Part shown: positions 8,145 through 17,411 of the stretch, one piece after another | Layout of the letters: every line of letters begins with the position of its first letter | Position numbering within the stretch: the first letter of the stretch is position 1 | NCBI GenBank assembly: GCA_024690405.1 | Contig: JAILCU010000109.1 | Span: 1-64,000, forward strand | DNA length: 64,000 bases | Direction of reading: 5' to 3' | From: Bacteroidales bacterium | GTDB taxonomy: Bacteria > Bacteroidota > Bacteroidia > Bacteroidales > Bacteroidaceae | Notes under the pieces: model-generated | The model's database searches: none | What the model saw: the letters and a program-made list of their open reading frames with translations, nothing else | What the model was told of the DNA's origin: nothing | Position numbers and translations under genes: made by a program

Positions 8145-10064
8145 ATGAAAAAGTTTATGTATATCGCAGCGGCAGCCCTACTCGGGCTGACCGCCTGCAC
8201 CGAAGACTATAAAGACTGGACGCCCCAAGAGCAGCCCACGCAGCCCGCTACCGTCACATTCGGCAACGGAAGCGTGACCGAAGTGGGGGTCATCGACCTC
8301 AACGCTCTCGCCGAGGGGCAGGAGACTGTGCAGGTGGCTTCCATCAAGGCTCCGACCGCTTCTGATGAGAGTTATGCCCCCGTTTACACGCTGAACATCG
8401 GTGAAGAGACCTATGCGATTGACGCAGAAGGTAATATGTCGGCTGCCGAGTTACAGGACATCATCGCCAATCTCTACGGACGCAAACCTGTAGCACGCGA
8501 CGTCACGGCGACCATCAGCATGTGGGTGAGCGACGGAGCAACAGCAGTCAAGACCGCAACGTCTGACGCCTTCATCATCAACGCCATACCTCAGGCACCG
8601 ACCATCGAGGCCGCCTACTACCTCACTGGCTCTATCAATGGATGGGACAATTCCGACACGACCTACAAACTCACCAACGACGGCAGCGACCCGTACACCA
8701 ACCAGACCTTCAAACTGCGCATCCCCGCTCCCGAGGACGGCAGCAACGTCGAGTTCAAGATGACTCCCGAAAGCGGCTTGGGTGGCGACTGGAGCGGTTG
8801 TCTGGCAGCAGGCAGCGAAGAAGGTAAGTTCGTCTACAACAACGCCGGTGGCAATTTCGTCATCACGGCCGACCCCGACGCTCTCTTCTACGACATCACC
8901 TTCAACATGCTCGACCAGACTTGGAAGGCCACACCCGTTGGCTTCAACGAGTTCATCTATGAGATTGGCAATGAGAGCGGTTGGAGCGAGCCTCATCCGC
9001 TCTATGGCAATGGCCAGGGCCAATACGAGGCCGTCATCTACCTCAACGGCGAATTCAAGTTCAAGCCCAACAAGGACAACTGGGACGGCGATTGGGAAAA
9101 GGCCAGCGGTGATGCCACTGCAGGTACCCTCACCACCGACGGCGGTCCCAACGTGGATGCTGTGGAGGCTGGTTCCTACTATGTTCAGGTCGACCTGAAG
9201 GAGATGACCTATAAACTCACTCCCATCACGTCCATCGGCATTATCGGCAACGGTGGCGACTGGAACAACGATATCGAGATGACCTACAACGAGAACCTCA
9301 AGTGCTGGGAAGCCCGCACGGCATTGGCTGGCGGCGAGTTCAAGTTCCGTGCCAACCACGACTGGGCCATCAACTGGGGCGGTTCCTTCGACAACCTCAC
9401 CCAGGGCGGCAGCAATCTGAGCGTTGCTGAGGCCGGCGACTATGTTGTACGTCTCTACCTCTGCGACGAGGCTCCCGCACACTGCACCGTTAAGGCCGAC
9501 AGCGGTTATCCCGACTTCATCTACGAGATTGGCAACGAGAGCGGCTGGAGCACCAGTCATGCCCTGCTGGGCAACGGTGCCGGACTCTACACGGGTATCT
9601 ACTACCTCAACGGCGAGTTCAAGTTCAAGCCCAATGCCGACAACTGGGACGATGACTACGAGAAAGCCAGCGGCGATGCCTATGCAGGCACCCTGAAGCA
9701 GGATGGCGGCCCCAACGTCGACGCACCCGAAACCGGCCTCTACCTCATCGAGGTCGACCTCTCCGCCATGACCTATCAACTGACGGCCCTCACCGTGGGT
9801 ATCATCGGTAACGGCGGCGACTGGAACAACGACATCGAGATGACCTATAACACGGATGCAGGTTGCATGGAAGTGACCACCGAACTGGCTGCCGGCGAGT
9901 TCAAGTTCCGTGCCAACCACGACTGGGCCATCAACTGGGGCGGTTCCTTCGACAACCTCACACAAGACGGCGGCAACCTCAGCGTAGCCGAGGCCGGCAC
10001 CTACAAGGTACAACTCTTCCTCAGTTATGCCGGAAAGCACCACTGCACGCTGACCAAGCAATAA
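8145..10064 (+). CDS. susF: SusF-like multi-module starch-binding lipoprotein, internally duplicated
   Basis: 639-residue surface lipoprotein (Cys18 in LTAC, then TEDYKD). After an N-terminal Ig-like region (about 30-150) come five beta-sandwich modules: one SusE/F-type module from about 155 (YYLTGSINGWDN), then A-B-A-B, where A starts FIYEIGNESGWS (about 269 and 457) and B starts GIIGNGGDWNNDIEMTYN (about 364 and 551). The A-B unit repeats at an offset of 187 residues. The duplication looks recent, since 68 bases are identical at 9333-9400 and 9894-9961. Classical SusF is about 485 residues with three modules, so this is an expanded version, probably giving more binding sites on one stalk. 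Starch binding is inferred from location and family. Confidence 0.85.
   Translation: MKKFMYIAAAALLGLTACTEDYKDWTPQEQPTQPATVTFGNGSVTEVGVIDLNALAEGQETVQVASIKAPTASDESYAPVYTLNIGEETYAIDAEGNMSAAELQDIIANLYGRKPVARDVTATISMWVSDGATAVKTATSDAFIINAIPQAPTIEAAYYLTGSINGWDNSDTTYKLTNDGSDPYTNQTFKLRIPAPEDGSNVEFKMTPESGLGGDWSGCLAAGSEEGKFVYNNAGGNFVITADPDALFYDITFNMLDQTWKATPVGFNEFIYEIGNESGWSEPHPLYGNGQGQYEAVIYLNGEFKFKPNKDNWDGDWEKASGDATAGTLTTDGGPNVDAVEAGSYYVQVDLKEMTYKLTPITSIGIIGNGGDWNNDIEMTYNENLKCWEARTALAGGEFKFRANHDWAINWGGSFDNLTQGGSNLSVAEAGDYVVRLYLCDEAPAHCTVKADSGYPDFIYEIGNESGWSTSHALLGNGAGLYTGIYYLNGEFKFKPNADNWDDDYEKASGDAYAGTLKQDGGPNVDAPETGLYLIEVDLSAMTYQLTALTVGIIGNGGDWNNDIEMTYNTDAGCMEVTTELAAGEFKFRANHDWAINWGGSFDNLTQDGGNLSVAEAGTYKVQLFLSYAGKHHCTLTKQ
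9333..9961 (+). repeat. In-gene 561-bp direct duplication of the starch-binding module pair
   Basis: The 68 bases at 9333-9400 recur exactly at 9894-9961, and the surrounding A and B modules are alike throughout at the same 561-base offset (187 codons). The units could expand or contract by slippage or recombination, changing the module number. Confidence 0.85.
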
Positions 10065-10114
10065 TCTCATGAGTCAGGGGCTTCACGACGAAACCCTTGA
10101 CGCCATAGAATAAG

Positions 10115-10146
10115 CCCTTGAGGGTTCTCCACTGAACTCTCAAGGG
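10115..10146 (+). other. Hairpin between susF-like gene and amylase
   Basis: CCCTTGAGGGTTC and GAACTCTCAAGGG pair over 13 positions with one mismatch around a 6-base loop, in the 111-base gap. There is no T-run after it, so it is more likely an RNA-stability or processing hairpin that tunes amylase expression than a full terminator. Confidence 0.5.
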
Positions 10147-10175
10147 TCATTGTTACCACGAACACTTATCTCCTT

Positions 10176-11948
10176 ATGAAGAAGCAAACTCTCTTTCTCC
10201 TCCCATCGCTCCTGGTGCTGGCGCTGACCATCGGATGCGGAAAAGACGATCCTACACCGACACCGTCATCAGACCCGACGCCAACCGATACCGTAACCAC
10301 CGACACGACAGAAGTGGACCCGATGCCCACCCCTGTGGCCACCGTAGAAGGCTGGCCTGCCAGTTATGGCGGCGTGATGCTGCAAGGCTTCTACTGGGAC
10401 GGCTTCGGCGACACACAATGGACACGTCTGGAGGCTCAGGCAGAAGAACTGGCCCCCTACTTCTCGCTCGTGTGGATCCCACAAAGCGGCAACTGCGGCG
10501 GCACCTCCATGGGATACGACGACCTGTACTGGTTCAACGACTACAACAGTTCGTTTGGTACAGAGGAACAACTACGTTCGCTCATTCAGACCTTCAAGAA
10601 CGCAGGCATCGGCACCATCGCCGACGTGGTCATCAACCACCGCAAGAATGTCTCCAACTGGGTTGATTTCCCGAAAGAGACATATAACGGAGTGACCTAC
10701 GAGATGGCAAGCACCGACATCTGTGCCGACGACGACGGAGGTGAAACCAAGAAGTGGGCCACACAGAACGGCTACAGCCTCAGCGCCAACTACGACACCG
10801 GCGAGGGATGGGGCGGCATGCGTGACCTCGACCACCGGAGCGAGAATGTGCAGACCATCGTCAAAGCCTACCTCGGTTTCCTGCTCAACGACCTAGGCTA
10901 CACCGGCTTCCGCTACGACATGGTGAAGGGCTACTCGGGCTCTTATACCAAACTCTACAACGAGAGCGCCCAACCCAAATTCTCGGTAGGCGAATGCTGG
11001 GACGGCACCTCCACCATCCGCAACTGGATTGACGCCACCAGCAAGACCAGCGCCGCGTTCGACTTCCAGTTCCGCTATACCGTGCGCAACGCCGTCAACT
11101 CGGGCAACTGGTCGCGCCTGGCCCAGCAGAACGACGGCAACTGGCCATTGGTCTCCAACAACTACAACAACGGAGCCTACCGCCAGTGGGCCGTGACCTT
11201 TGTGGAGAACCACGACACGGAGTACCGCTCCTCTTCGTCGCCGCAAGACCCCATCAAGAAGGACACCCTGGCCGCCAATGCCTATCTGCTGGCCATGCCG
11301 GGAACGCCCTGCGTGTTCCTCAAGCACTGGAAAGCGTACAAATATGAGATTGCACGTATGATTCAGGCCCGTCAGGTAGCAGGCATCCAGAACACCAGCA
11401 GCACCTCCATGCTGCGCTCCAATGCCCAATACTACGCCGCCACCACGACCGGTGAGAAGGGCAGGCTCATCGTCTGGCTCGGCGACCAAAGCGAGGCCGG
11501 CAGCGTCATCAGCGGCTGCACCAAGATCCTCGAAGGACCCAACTACAGTTACTGGCTCGACGATGCCCTCGTGAGTGCGTGGGAAGCCGTTCCTGAACCT
11601 ACCTTCGCCAGTACGCAGGTCACGAAGAAAGACATCACCGTTTACCTGAAGGATCCGGGATGGAACGAGGTCTATTTCTACGCATGGGACGGCAACCTCT
11701 ATATCGAGGACGCCTGGCCCGGGGTGAAGGTCACGGCCACCAAGGACATCAACGGCACGAAGTTCTACTACCGTACCTTCAACGTCGCCGACGAAGCCGG
11801 CTACTCCATGAACATCATCTTCGACCAGGGAAGCAACGAGGCACAGACCGTGGACATCACCGGCATCACCTCCGACCGCTATTACGAAATCGCCTCGGAG
11901 ACCAACAAATTCACCGTCAACGATATCACCTCATCGGTGAATCCGTAG
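10176..11948 (+). CDS. GH13 alpha-amylase, surface lipoprotein (SusG-like role)
   Basis: 590-residue extracellular amylase. The signal peptide ends at Cys21, followed by GKDD, a K-D-D pattern typical of Bacteroidetes surface-export signals; a Pro/Thr linker spans to about residue 55. The GH13 catalytic barrel covers about 60-460 with the usual motifs: ADVVINH (about 149-155), GFRYDMV with nucleophile Asp248, GECWDG with acid/base Glu273, and FVENHDTE with Asp347. A C-terminal starch-binding beta-domain (about 505-590, DITVYLKDPGWNEVYFYAWDG, CBM26-like) ends the protein. The compact single-domain type (GYDDLYW, WKAYKYEI) resembles plant and Bacillus alpha-amylases rather than SusG, whose CBM58 is inserted mid-chain. 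It cuts surface starch for SusC/D import. Confidence 0.93.
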   Translation: MKKQTLFLLPSLLVLALTIGCGKDDPTPTPSSDPTPTDTVTTDTTEVDPMPTPVATVEGWPASYGGVMLQGFYWDGFGDTQWTRLEAQAEELAPYFSLVWIPQSGNCGGTSMGYDDLYWFNDYNSSFGTEEQLRSLIQTFKNAGIGTIADVVINHRKNVSNWVDFPKETYNGVTYEMASTDICADDDGGETKKWATQNGYSLSANYDTGEGWGGMRDLDHRSENVQTIVKAYLGFLLNDLGYTGFRYDMVKGYSGSYTKLYNESAQPKFSVGECWDGTSTIRNWIDATSKTSAAFDFQFRYTVRNAVNSGNWSRLAQQNDGNWPLVSNNYNNGAYRQWAVTFVENHDTEYRSSSSPQDPIKKDTLAANAYLLAMPGTPCVFLKHWKAYKYEIARMIQARQVAGIQNTSSTSMLRSNAQYYAATTTGEKGRLIVWLGDQSEAGSVISGCTKILEGPNYSYWLDDALVSAWEAVPEPTFASTQVTKKDITVYLKDPGWNEVYFYAWDGNLYIEDAWPGVKVTATKDINGTKFYYRTFNVADEAGYSMNIIFDQGSNEAQTVDITGITSDRYYEIASETNKFTVNDITSSVNP

Positions 11949-12021
11949 CGAAAAAGACCTCCTGAAGGGGACAGGTGTGAGCAGAGTCTCGCCCGATTCC
12001 TCCCCAAAACTACAATTCTGA

Positions 12022-12073
12022 ACGTAAAGAGACGAAGTAAAGGACAAAAAAACTTCGCCTCTTTACGTTTTTT
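12022..12073 (+). terminator. Rho-independent terminator of the sus-like operon
   Basis: 17-base arms (12022-12038 and 12052-12068, ACGTAAAGAGACGAAGT against its complement) have a single mismatch, and a T6 run (12068-12073) follows. It closes the susC-to-amylase transcript. Confidence 0.9.
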
Positions 12074-12088
12074 CGTAAGTAAATTTTG

Positions 12089-12096
12089 TACCTTTG
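12089..12096 (+). promoter_or_regulatory. -7 box before the GH53 gene
   Basis: TACCTTTG matches TAnnTTTG and follows the sus terminator directly, so the galactanase is a separate transcription unit. The leader is about 100 bases, with a pyrimidine-rich stretch before the ATG. Confidence 0.65.
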
Positions 12097-12206
12097 CACC
12101 GTCAAAACAAACAAGGGTATTCTTTTCGCCCTATTTTTTCCTTACTGGGAGCGTACGACCGTGCGCTTTTATCCCTTCAACCAAGCGCTTTTCGCGCCTT
12201 TCATTT

Positions 12207-13451
12207 ATGATACGTAAACACCTCCTCGCTTTCCTTCTCATCCTCGGAACAGCCCATACTTATGCCGTAGCCCAGACGCGTGTTCTCGGTGCCGACCTCT
12301 CCATGTTACCTGCTTACGAACAGGCTCAAGTTCCTTATATGGACAGCGATGGCGTGGCACAATCCGACCCGTTGCTTTTCTTCCGCGACGAAGCAGGCAT
12401 CCGTTGTGTGCGCGTGCGTCTCTTTGTGAATCCCACCAAAGAGACCGGTGTCATACAGGACCTTGATTATGTCAAGACCTTCGGCGCACGCATCAAAGCA
12501 GCGGGTATGAAGTTCATGCTCGACTTCCATTACAGCGACACGTGGGCCGACCCTGCCCAGCAGAAACTCCCCGCAGGATGGCCTACCACCGTCCAAGAGG
12601 TGACGGCCAAGCTTTACGAATACACCTCCGAGTGCCTTGCCGCCCTGAAAGCCGAAGGTGCCACGCCCGACTATATCCAACTGGGCAACGAGATCAGTTA
12701 TGGCATGTGCGGAATCAAGGTCCATGTCAATAGCGACAATAACTGGGACACGTTCAGAGCGTACCTCAACGCGGCTGCCAAGGCCTGTCGCGAACAATGT
12801 CCCGAAGCCAAACTGATCATCCACACCGAGCGCACCGGACAGTGGAGCGTGGCCAAGGCGACCTACGAGCGCCTGGCATCAGTCGATTACGACATCATCG
12901 GCCTCTCCTACTACCCCATCTGGCACAACAGCCTCAGCGTACTCGGCACCACACTGAACGGCTTTGCATCTTCTTTCCCCACGAAAAATGTCATGATCGT
13001 GGAAACGGGCTACAACAATGCCTGGTATCCTGCGGATGCCACCTATAATGTCAGTTCCACTTATCCGGCCACGCCTGCGGGACAACAAAAATTCGTGGAG
13101 GCCCTCATCACCGAACTCCTCAAGCACAGCAACGTTACTGGCCTCTTCTACTGGTTCCCCGAGGAAAATCCGTACGAGAACCATGTCTACGAGCCATGGG
13201 TCAACCGCGGCCTCTTCAACAACGGCTATGGCGACGAATGGCCTAACGGTCATCATGCTCTGCCCGCCTTCTATTCGCTCAAGAAATACACTGAAGGCCA
13301 GCCCGATGAAATCTCCTTGCCCACGACCGATGCCGCCCCATCGTCTTCCACCAGCAAAGCATATGACCTCAGCGGACGTCCCGTCGGCACCCGCCATCAA
13401 GGCATCGTCATTCAAGATGGCAAGAAACGCTTTCAGGAGCGTAGAGAGTGA
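12207..13451 (+). CDS. GH53 endo-beta-1,4-galactanase with a T9SS-like C-terminus
   Basis: 414-residue secreted enzyme that cleaves beta-1,4-galactan side chains of pectin (family knowledge). Signal peptide 1-22 (YAVAQ). The GH53 barrel runs from about 25 (VLGADLSMLPAYE) with the family signatures RLFVNP, FMLDFHYSDTWADPAQQ, acid/base Glu162 in QLGNEISYG, and nucleophile Glu266 in MIVETGYN. The last 35 residues contain AYDLSGRPVGTRHQGIVIQD, resembling the C-terminal sorting tail of Prevotella proteins, but end in KKRFQERRE rather than the usual GKK(V/I)xxx, so the tail may be degenerate. There is no SusC/D pair of its own nearby. It has its own promoter behind the sus terminator, so it is not simply part of starch use. 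Confidence 0.93.
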   Translation: MIRKHLLAFLLILGTAHTYAVAQTRVLGADLSMLPAYEQAQVPYMDSDGVAQSDPLLFFRDEAGIRCVRVRLFVNPTKETGVIQDLDYVKTFGARIKAAGMKFMLDFHYSDTWADPAQQKLPAGWPTTVQEVTAKLYEYTSECLAALKAEGATPDYIQLGNEISYGMCGIKVHVNSDNNWDTFRAYLNAAAKACREQCPEAKLIIHTERTGQWSVAKATYERLASVDYDIIGLSYYPIWHNSLSVLGTTLNGFASSFPTKNVMIVETGYNNAWYPADATYNVSSTYPATPAGQQKFVEALITELLKHSNVTGLFYWFPEENPYENHVYEPWVNRGLFNNGYGDEWPNGHHALPAFYSLKKYTEGQPDEISLPTTDAAPSSSTSKAYDLSGRPVGTRHQGIVIQDGKKRFQERRE

Positions 13452-13589
13452 GGCTTGGACACACAAGCGTCTTCCACTCCTGCCTGACACCGCCCGCTTC
13501 CATACTGACGAAAGCGCACCAAGATGAGATCGATGCGCACAACCATGACCGCCTCCACAAACACCGCTTTAAATTATCCCTGAATACAG

Positions 13590-15095
13590 ATGTCTGATCG
13601 CACAAAAGAACTGGGAACCAAGCCCATCGGCGCACTCCTCATGCAATATGCTGTTCCAGCTATCATTGCCATGACGGCCTCCTCTTTGTACAATATGGTG
13701 GACAGCATCTTCATCGGACAGGGTGTCGGAGCCATGGCCATTGCGGGCTTAGCCATTACCTTCCCCCTAATGAACCTCAGCGCCGCTTTCGGTGCGATGG
13801 TAGGCGTGGGCACCGCCACGATGATCAGCGTTCGTCTGGGACAAAAGAACCATGAGGAGGCCCAGCAATTCTTCGGCAACTCCCTCACTTTGAACGTGCT
13901 CATGGGTGTCTTGTTCATGGCTGTCGTACTTGCGGGTCTCGACCCTATCCTACGTTTCTTTGGAGCTTCAGAGCAGACCTTGCCTTATGCACGTGAATAC
14001 ATGGAATGGATCCTCTATGGCAATGTCTTCACGCACCTCTACTTCGGACTGAATGCCGTGCTGCGCTCAGCAGGTCATCCCCGCACCGCCATGATGGCCA
14101 CCATCCTCACCGTGATGCTCAACACCGCCCTCGATCCCCTGTTTATCTATGCTTTCGGTTTAGGCATCAAGGGCGCAGCCATCGCCACGGTCATCTCGCA
14201 ATGCGTCTCACTCGTCTGGCAACTGTGGATCTTCACACGTCCGACGGAGGTCGTTTACATCCGGCGCGACACGCTGGCCCTACGGCGCCGTATTGTCGGC
14301 GGCATTCTCTCCATCGGCCTGTCGCCCTTCCTAATGAACGCTTGCTCATGTCTGGTCGTTCTGCTGATCAACAAGGGGATGGTGGAGCACGGAGGTGACC
14401 TGGCAGTGGGGGCCTACGGCATCGACAACCGCGTACTCTTTCTCTTTGCCATGATCGTGATGGGGTTCAACCAAGGCATGCAACCCATCGCAGGCTATAA
14501 CTTCGGTGCCCAACTCCACCATCGTGTTCAAGAAGTGCTGTGGCGTACGATTTCTTATGCCACCATTGTCATGACGATCGGGTTTATCGTTTGTGAGCTC
14601 TTTGCCGAGACCATCGTCAGTGCCTTTACTACCGACCCCGACCTCATCGCCATCGCGGCCCATGGCATGCGCATCGACGTGGCACTGTTCCCCATCATCG
14701 GTTTTCAGATGGTCACCAGCAACTTCTTCCAAAGCATCGGGCAGGCTGGCAAGAGTATCTATCTCTCCCTAACCCGCCAACTCATCTTCCTGGTGCCCTG
14801 CCTTCTGCTATTGCCCTCTCTTATGCCTTCCCTCGGTCTTCCCCCGCTCGACGGCATCTGGCTCTCCCTTCCGGTCAGCGATGGACTGGCGTCGCTCAAT
14901 GCGGCCCTGCTGCTCTATCTTCAGATTCTCGAATTCCGGGGCAAACCCGTCCGTTTCTCCTTCCCGCGAATCAGCCTCATGCGCCTTCCCCGTCGCATCC
15001 GGTATTTTGCGGTCAACCGTGTAGCGCCCTACATTCCGCTCTTCTCCCTGTATCTAGCCGAGAGCAAGCAGGAGAAGGAGGACGGCAATGCCTGA
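13590..15095 (+). CDS. MATE-family efflux transporter
   Basis: 501-residue inner-membrane exporter with about 12 hydrophobic segments. The start (ELGTKPIGALLMQYAVPAII, MTASSLYNMVDSIFIG) and the second half (GFNQGMQPIAGYNFGA) are typical MATE/NorM/DinF signatures. These carriers expel drugs or metabolites in exchange for Na+ or H+. The C-terminal 40 residues are polar and basic, longer than usual. The start at 13590 follows a 138-base gap after the galactanase in which no clear promoter was seen, so read-through from 12089 is possible. A role for it in the polysaccharide locus is not evident. Confidence 0.92.
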   Translation: MSDRTKELGTKPIGALLMQYAVPAIIAMTASSLYNMVDSIFIGQGVGAMAIAGLAITFPLMNLSAAFGAMVGVGTATMISVRLGQKNHEEAQQFFGNSLTLNVLMGVLFMAVVLAGLDPILRFFGASEQTLPYAREYMEWILYGNVFTHLYFGLNAVLRSAGHPRTAMMATILTVMLNTALDPLFIYAFGLGIKGAAIATVISQCVSLVWQLWIFTRPTEVVYIRRDTLALRRRIVGGILSIGLSPFLMNACSCLVVLLINKGMVEHGGDLAVGAYGIDNRVLFLFAMIVMGFNQGMQPIAGYNFGAQLHHRVQEVLWRTISYATIVMTIGFIVCELFAETIVSAFTTDPDLIAIAAHGMRIDVALFPIIGFQMVTSNFFQSIGQAGKSIYLSLTRQLIFLVPCLLLLPSLMPSLGLPPLDGIWLSLPVSDGLASLNAALLLYLQILEFRGKPVRFSFPRISLMRLPRRIRYFAVNRVAPYIPLFSLYLAESKQEKEDGNA

Positions 15096-15245
15096 GTCAC
15101 CGGCATCTGCCTGTTCACTCCCCCTGCCAACCTCCACTTATACTCATCATTCATCAAAACGCATGCCAACGTGTCATTTACTAAGAAATAAAGGTCATTT
15201 TTTGTTAATTTAACGCTTTTCTTAGAAAACATAGAAACTTTCATG

Positions 15246-15253
15246 TATATTTG
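15246..15253 (+). promoter_or_regulatory. -7 box of the PCMD operon (decides start of the first gene)
   Basis: TATATTTG matches TAnnTTTG. Transcription would begin about 15260, after the in-frame TTG at 15251. That rules out the longest open frame and favours the ATG at 15290 (or 15266). Confidence 0.65.
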
Positions 15254-15289
15254 CACTCGACACTCATGAATATTCCTTCCATAACACTC

Positions 15290-16483
15290 ATGAAACAATC
15301 TTTGATTCTATCCCTGCTTCTCGCCACTACGCTCTTTGCAGCTTGCACCGGCGATGAGCCAGCCAATGCAGAATGCGACATTGAACAATGTTGGGTACAT
15401 TTCGATAACCCATCGGATATTTTCTTCCACGATTACGACACCCTGCAGGTCGTGCCATCCTCCGAGAGCGCGATCCAGTTCCTCACACGCTATGATGTTG
15501 AAGTACACGAGGTAGTCGTATTTTTCACCATCACGCCTGGGGCAACCATCTGCCAAACAGACGAGCACGGCAACGAAACCGTCATGAAGCAGAATGCAAT
15601 GGGTTCCTACAGCATCACCACCGACCTCTCCAACCAGCAGGTACGTCTGTTCAAGGTGATTAGCGAGGATGGAAACTATAGCCGTACCTACCAGCTCTGC
15701 ATCTCTCCAAAAGCGCTCACCCAAGGCGATCTGTTCTTCGATTTCGAGTCTTTTGATCTCGACCCGACAGGCTACTATTATGAATGGAAAGAGCCGACCA
15801 TCCCGAGTGGTGAATGGTGGGCGACGGCAAACACAGGCTTCCGCATCAGCGTCAGCTCGGCGAAACCCGAAGAATACCCGTCGTTACCCGCTGAAGGAGG
15901 AGTTGACGGAGGACACTGTGTCAAACTCACCACCCGCAGCACGCAGGGCTTTGGAGCAATGGTCAATATGCGTCTGGCCGCAGGCAACTTCTTCGTGGGC
16001 ACCTTCGATGTCACCTACGCCATGGTCGAGACCTTGAAAACCACGAAAATGGGACGTCCCTATGCCCACAAGCCTTCCAAGATCAGTGGCTACTACAAAT
16101 ACACCCCCGGCGAGACATTCCAGAACCGCAACGGAACGCCTCAAGAAGGCGTCACCGACTCGTGTGATATCTATCTGATCTACTACCGAAACATCGATGA
16201 ACTGGGCGAGAAAGTGCAACTCGACGGCACCAATGTCTACTCCAGCCCGCATATTGCAGGACGTGCCGCCATTGACAAGCAGAGTCTCGACTGCACTGGC
16301 AAGGAATGGGTTCACTTTGAACTCCCCGTCATCTATTCCAAAGAGGTGGAGCGTGCCGACGTCGAAAACGAGCTCTACAACCTTGCCATCGTATTCTCAA
16401 GCAGCTACAAGGGAGACTATTTCCAAGGAGCCATCGGTTCCACACTTTGGATTGACAACGTCACCTTGGAATGCGAATACTAA
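15290..16483 (+). CDS. PCMD-domain surface lipoprotein
   Basis: 397-residue lipoprotein. Start chosen at 15290 because MKQSLILSLLLATTLFAAC is a clean lipoprotein signal (Cys19) and the promoter box lies just upstream; ATG 15266 would add eight residues. The N-terminal part (about 25-150) is Ig-like. The C-terminal part (about 155-397) matches the putative carbohydrate metabolism domain (PCMD): FFDFESFDLD, WWATANTGF, GHCVKLTTRSTQGFGAMVN, AGNFFVGTF, GRPYAHKPSKISGYYKYTPG and the ending GSTLWIDNVTLECEY. PCMD proteins are Bacteroidetes surface or secreted proteins of unproven function, thought to bind glycans. First of three genes, 82 bases before the outer-membrane barrel gene. Confidence 0.75.
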   Translation: MKQSLILSLLLATTLFAACTGDEPANAECDIEQCWVHFDNPSDIFFHDYDTLQVVPSSESAIQFLTRYDVEVHEVVVFFTITPGATICQTDEHGNETVMKQNAMGSYSITTDLSNQQVRLFKVISEDGNYSRTYQLCISPKALTQGDLFFDFESFDLDPTGYYYEWKEPTIPSGEWWATANTGFRISVSSAKPEEYPSLPAEGGVDGGHCVKLTTRSTQGFGAMVNMRLAAGNFFVGTFDVTYAMVETLKTTKMGRPYAHKPSKISGYYKYTPGETFQNRNGTPQEGVTDSCDIYLIYYRNIDELGEKVQLDGTNVYSSPHIAGRAAIDKQSLDCTGKEWVHFELPVIYSKEVERADVENELYNLAIVFSSSYKGDYFQGAIGSTLWIDNVTLECEY

Positions 16484-16489
16484 AAAGAA

Positions 16490-16565
16490 CTTAAGAACTC
16501 ACAAACTTAAGAACTCACAAACTTAAGAACCCACAAACTTAAGAACTCACAAACTTAAGAACTCC
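16490..16565 (+). repeat. 16-bp tandem repeat between two genes
   Basis: CTTAAGAACTCACAAA is repeated four times with one base change, plus a partial fifth copy ending right before the ATG at 16566. It fills the whole intercistronic gap, so it forms part of the translation initiation region of the barrel gene. Copy number could change by slippage. Confidence 0.95.
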
Positions 16566-17345
16566 ATGAGAACAAACATCACAATACTCCTTTTTGTCCT
16601 AATCGGATACTGCACCACCTCAATGGCACAAACCAAGGAAGAAAAATTCCAGGCTTGGGGCCCCACCGCCCTCAACCAGGCTGGATGGATTGTTCGTGCC
16701 AGTTATGTCATCGGAGGCACCAGCCCTATTCCGCTTCCCAATGAAATACGCAGTATTGACGGATTCAAGCCTCTTGGAGGTTTCAGTCTCGGGGCAGACT
16801 ACTATCAGATGTTCAGCCGTCGTTGGGGCTTGCAAGCGGGCGTGCACTTCTTCCTGGAAGGCTTCCATACCAAGGCGACCGTCAAGAACTACCGCATGGG
16901 CATCACCCAAGGCGAGAACTACCTCGAAGGCAATTTCACGGGCGTAGACGAGACCGACACACAGATGACGGGCGTCACCATACCCCTCACGGCCACCTTC
17001 CGTGCTTCCCCACGGTGGAATATCAGCGTGGGACCCTTCTTCACCTTCCTCTCCAGCGGCACCTTCGAGGGTACTGTCTACGATGGCTACCTGCGCGAGG
17101 GCGACCCCACAGGTCAGAAGATCCATATCACCGACGAGAATCCCGCCACCTACGATTTCGCCGACGACATGAGGCAGTTCTACTGGGGACTGCAATTCAT
17201 GTTCGACTACAAAGTACTGGCTCACATGAATGTCTTCGGGGGCTTGGATTGGTCGATGCAAAGCATCTTCCCAAGCGATTTTGAGACCATAGAATTTAAT
17301 ATGTACCCCATCTATGCCAAAATTGGCGTAGCCTACAGATATTAA
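16566..17345 (+). CDS. Outer-membrane beta-barrel protein
   Basis: 259-residue protein with signal peptide 1-21 (TTSMAQ) and alternating-residue strands with aromatic girdles: WGLQAGVHFFLEGFHTKA, WNISVGPFFTFLSSG, FYWGLQFMFDYKV, and a last strand YAKIGVAYRY ending in an aromatic residue, as barrels inserted by BamA require. It resembles the PorT/OmpA-like 8-10 strand barrel families common in Bacteroidetes. It lies between two PCMD-type genes and is probably co-transcribed. It may anchor or export its neighbours, but nothing in the sequence proves this. Confidence 0.8.
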   Translation: MRTNITILLFVLIGYCTTSMAQTKEEKFQAWGPTALNQAGWIVRASYVIGGTSPIPLPNEIRSIDGFKPLGGFSLGADYYQMFSRRWGLQAGVHFFLEGFHTKATVKNYRMGITQGENYLEGNFTGVDETDTQMTGVTIPLTATFRASPRWNISVGPFFTFLSSGTFEGTVYDGYLREGDPTGQKIHITDENPATYDFADDMRQFYWGLQFMFDYKVLAHMNVFGGLDWSMQSIFPSDFETIEFNMYPIYAKIGVAYRY

Positions 17346-17411
17346 AGAGGCCCCTACAGAAACCGTTAATCCTCAATAAAAAAAGACAACCCCTATAAAA
17401 ATAGTACGATA

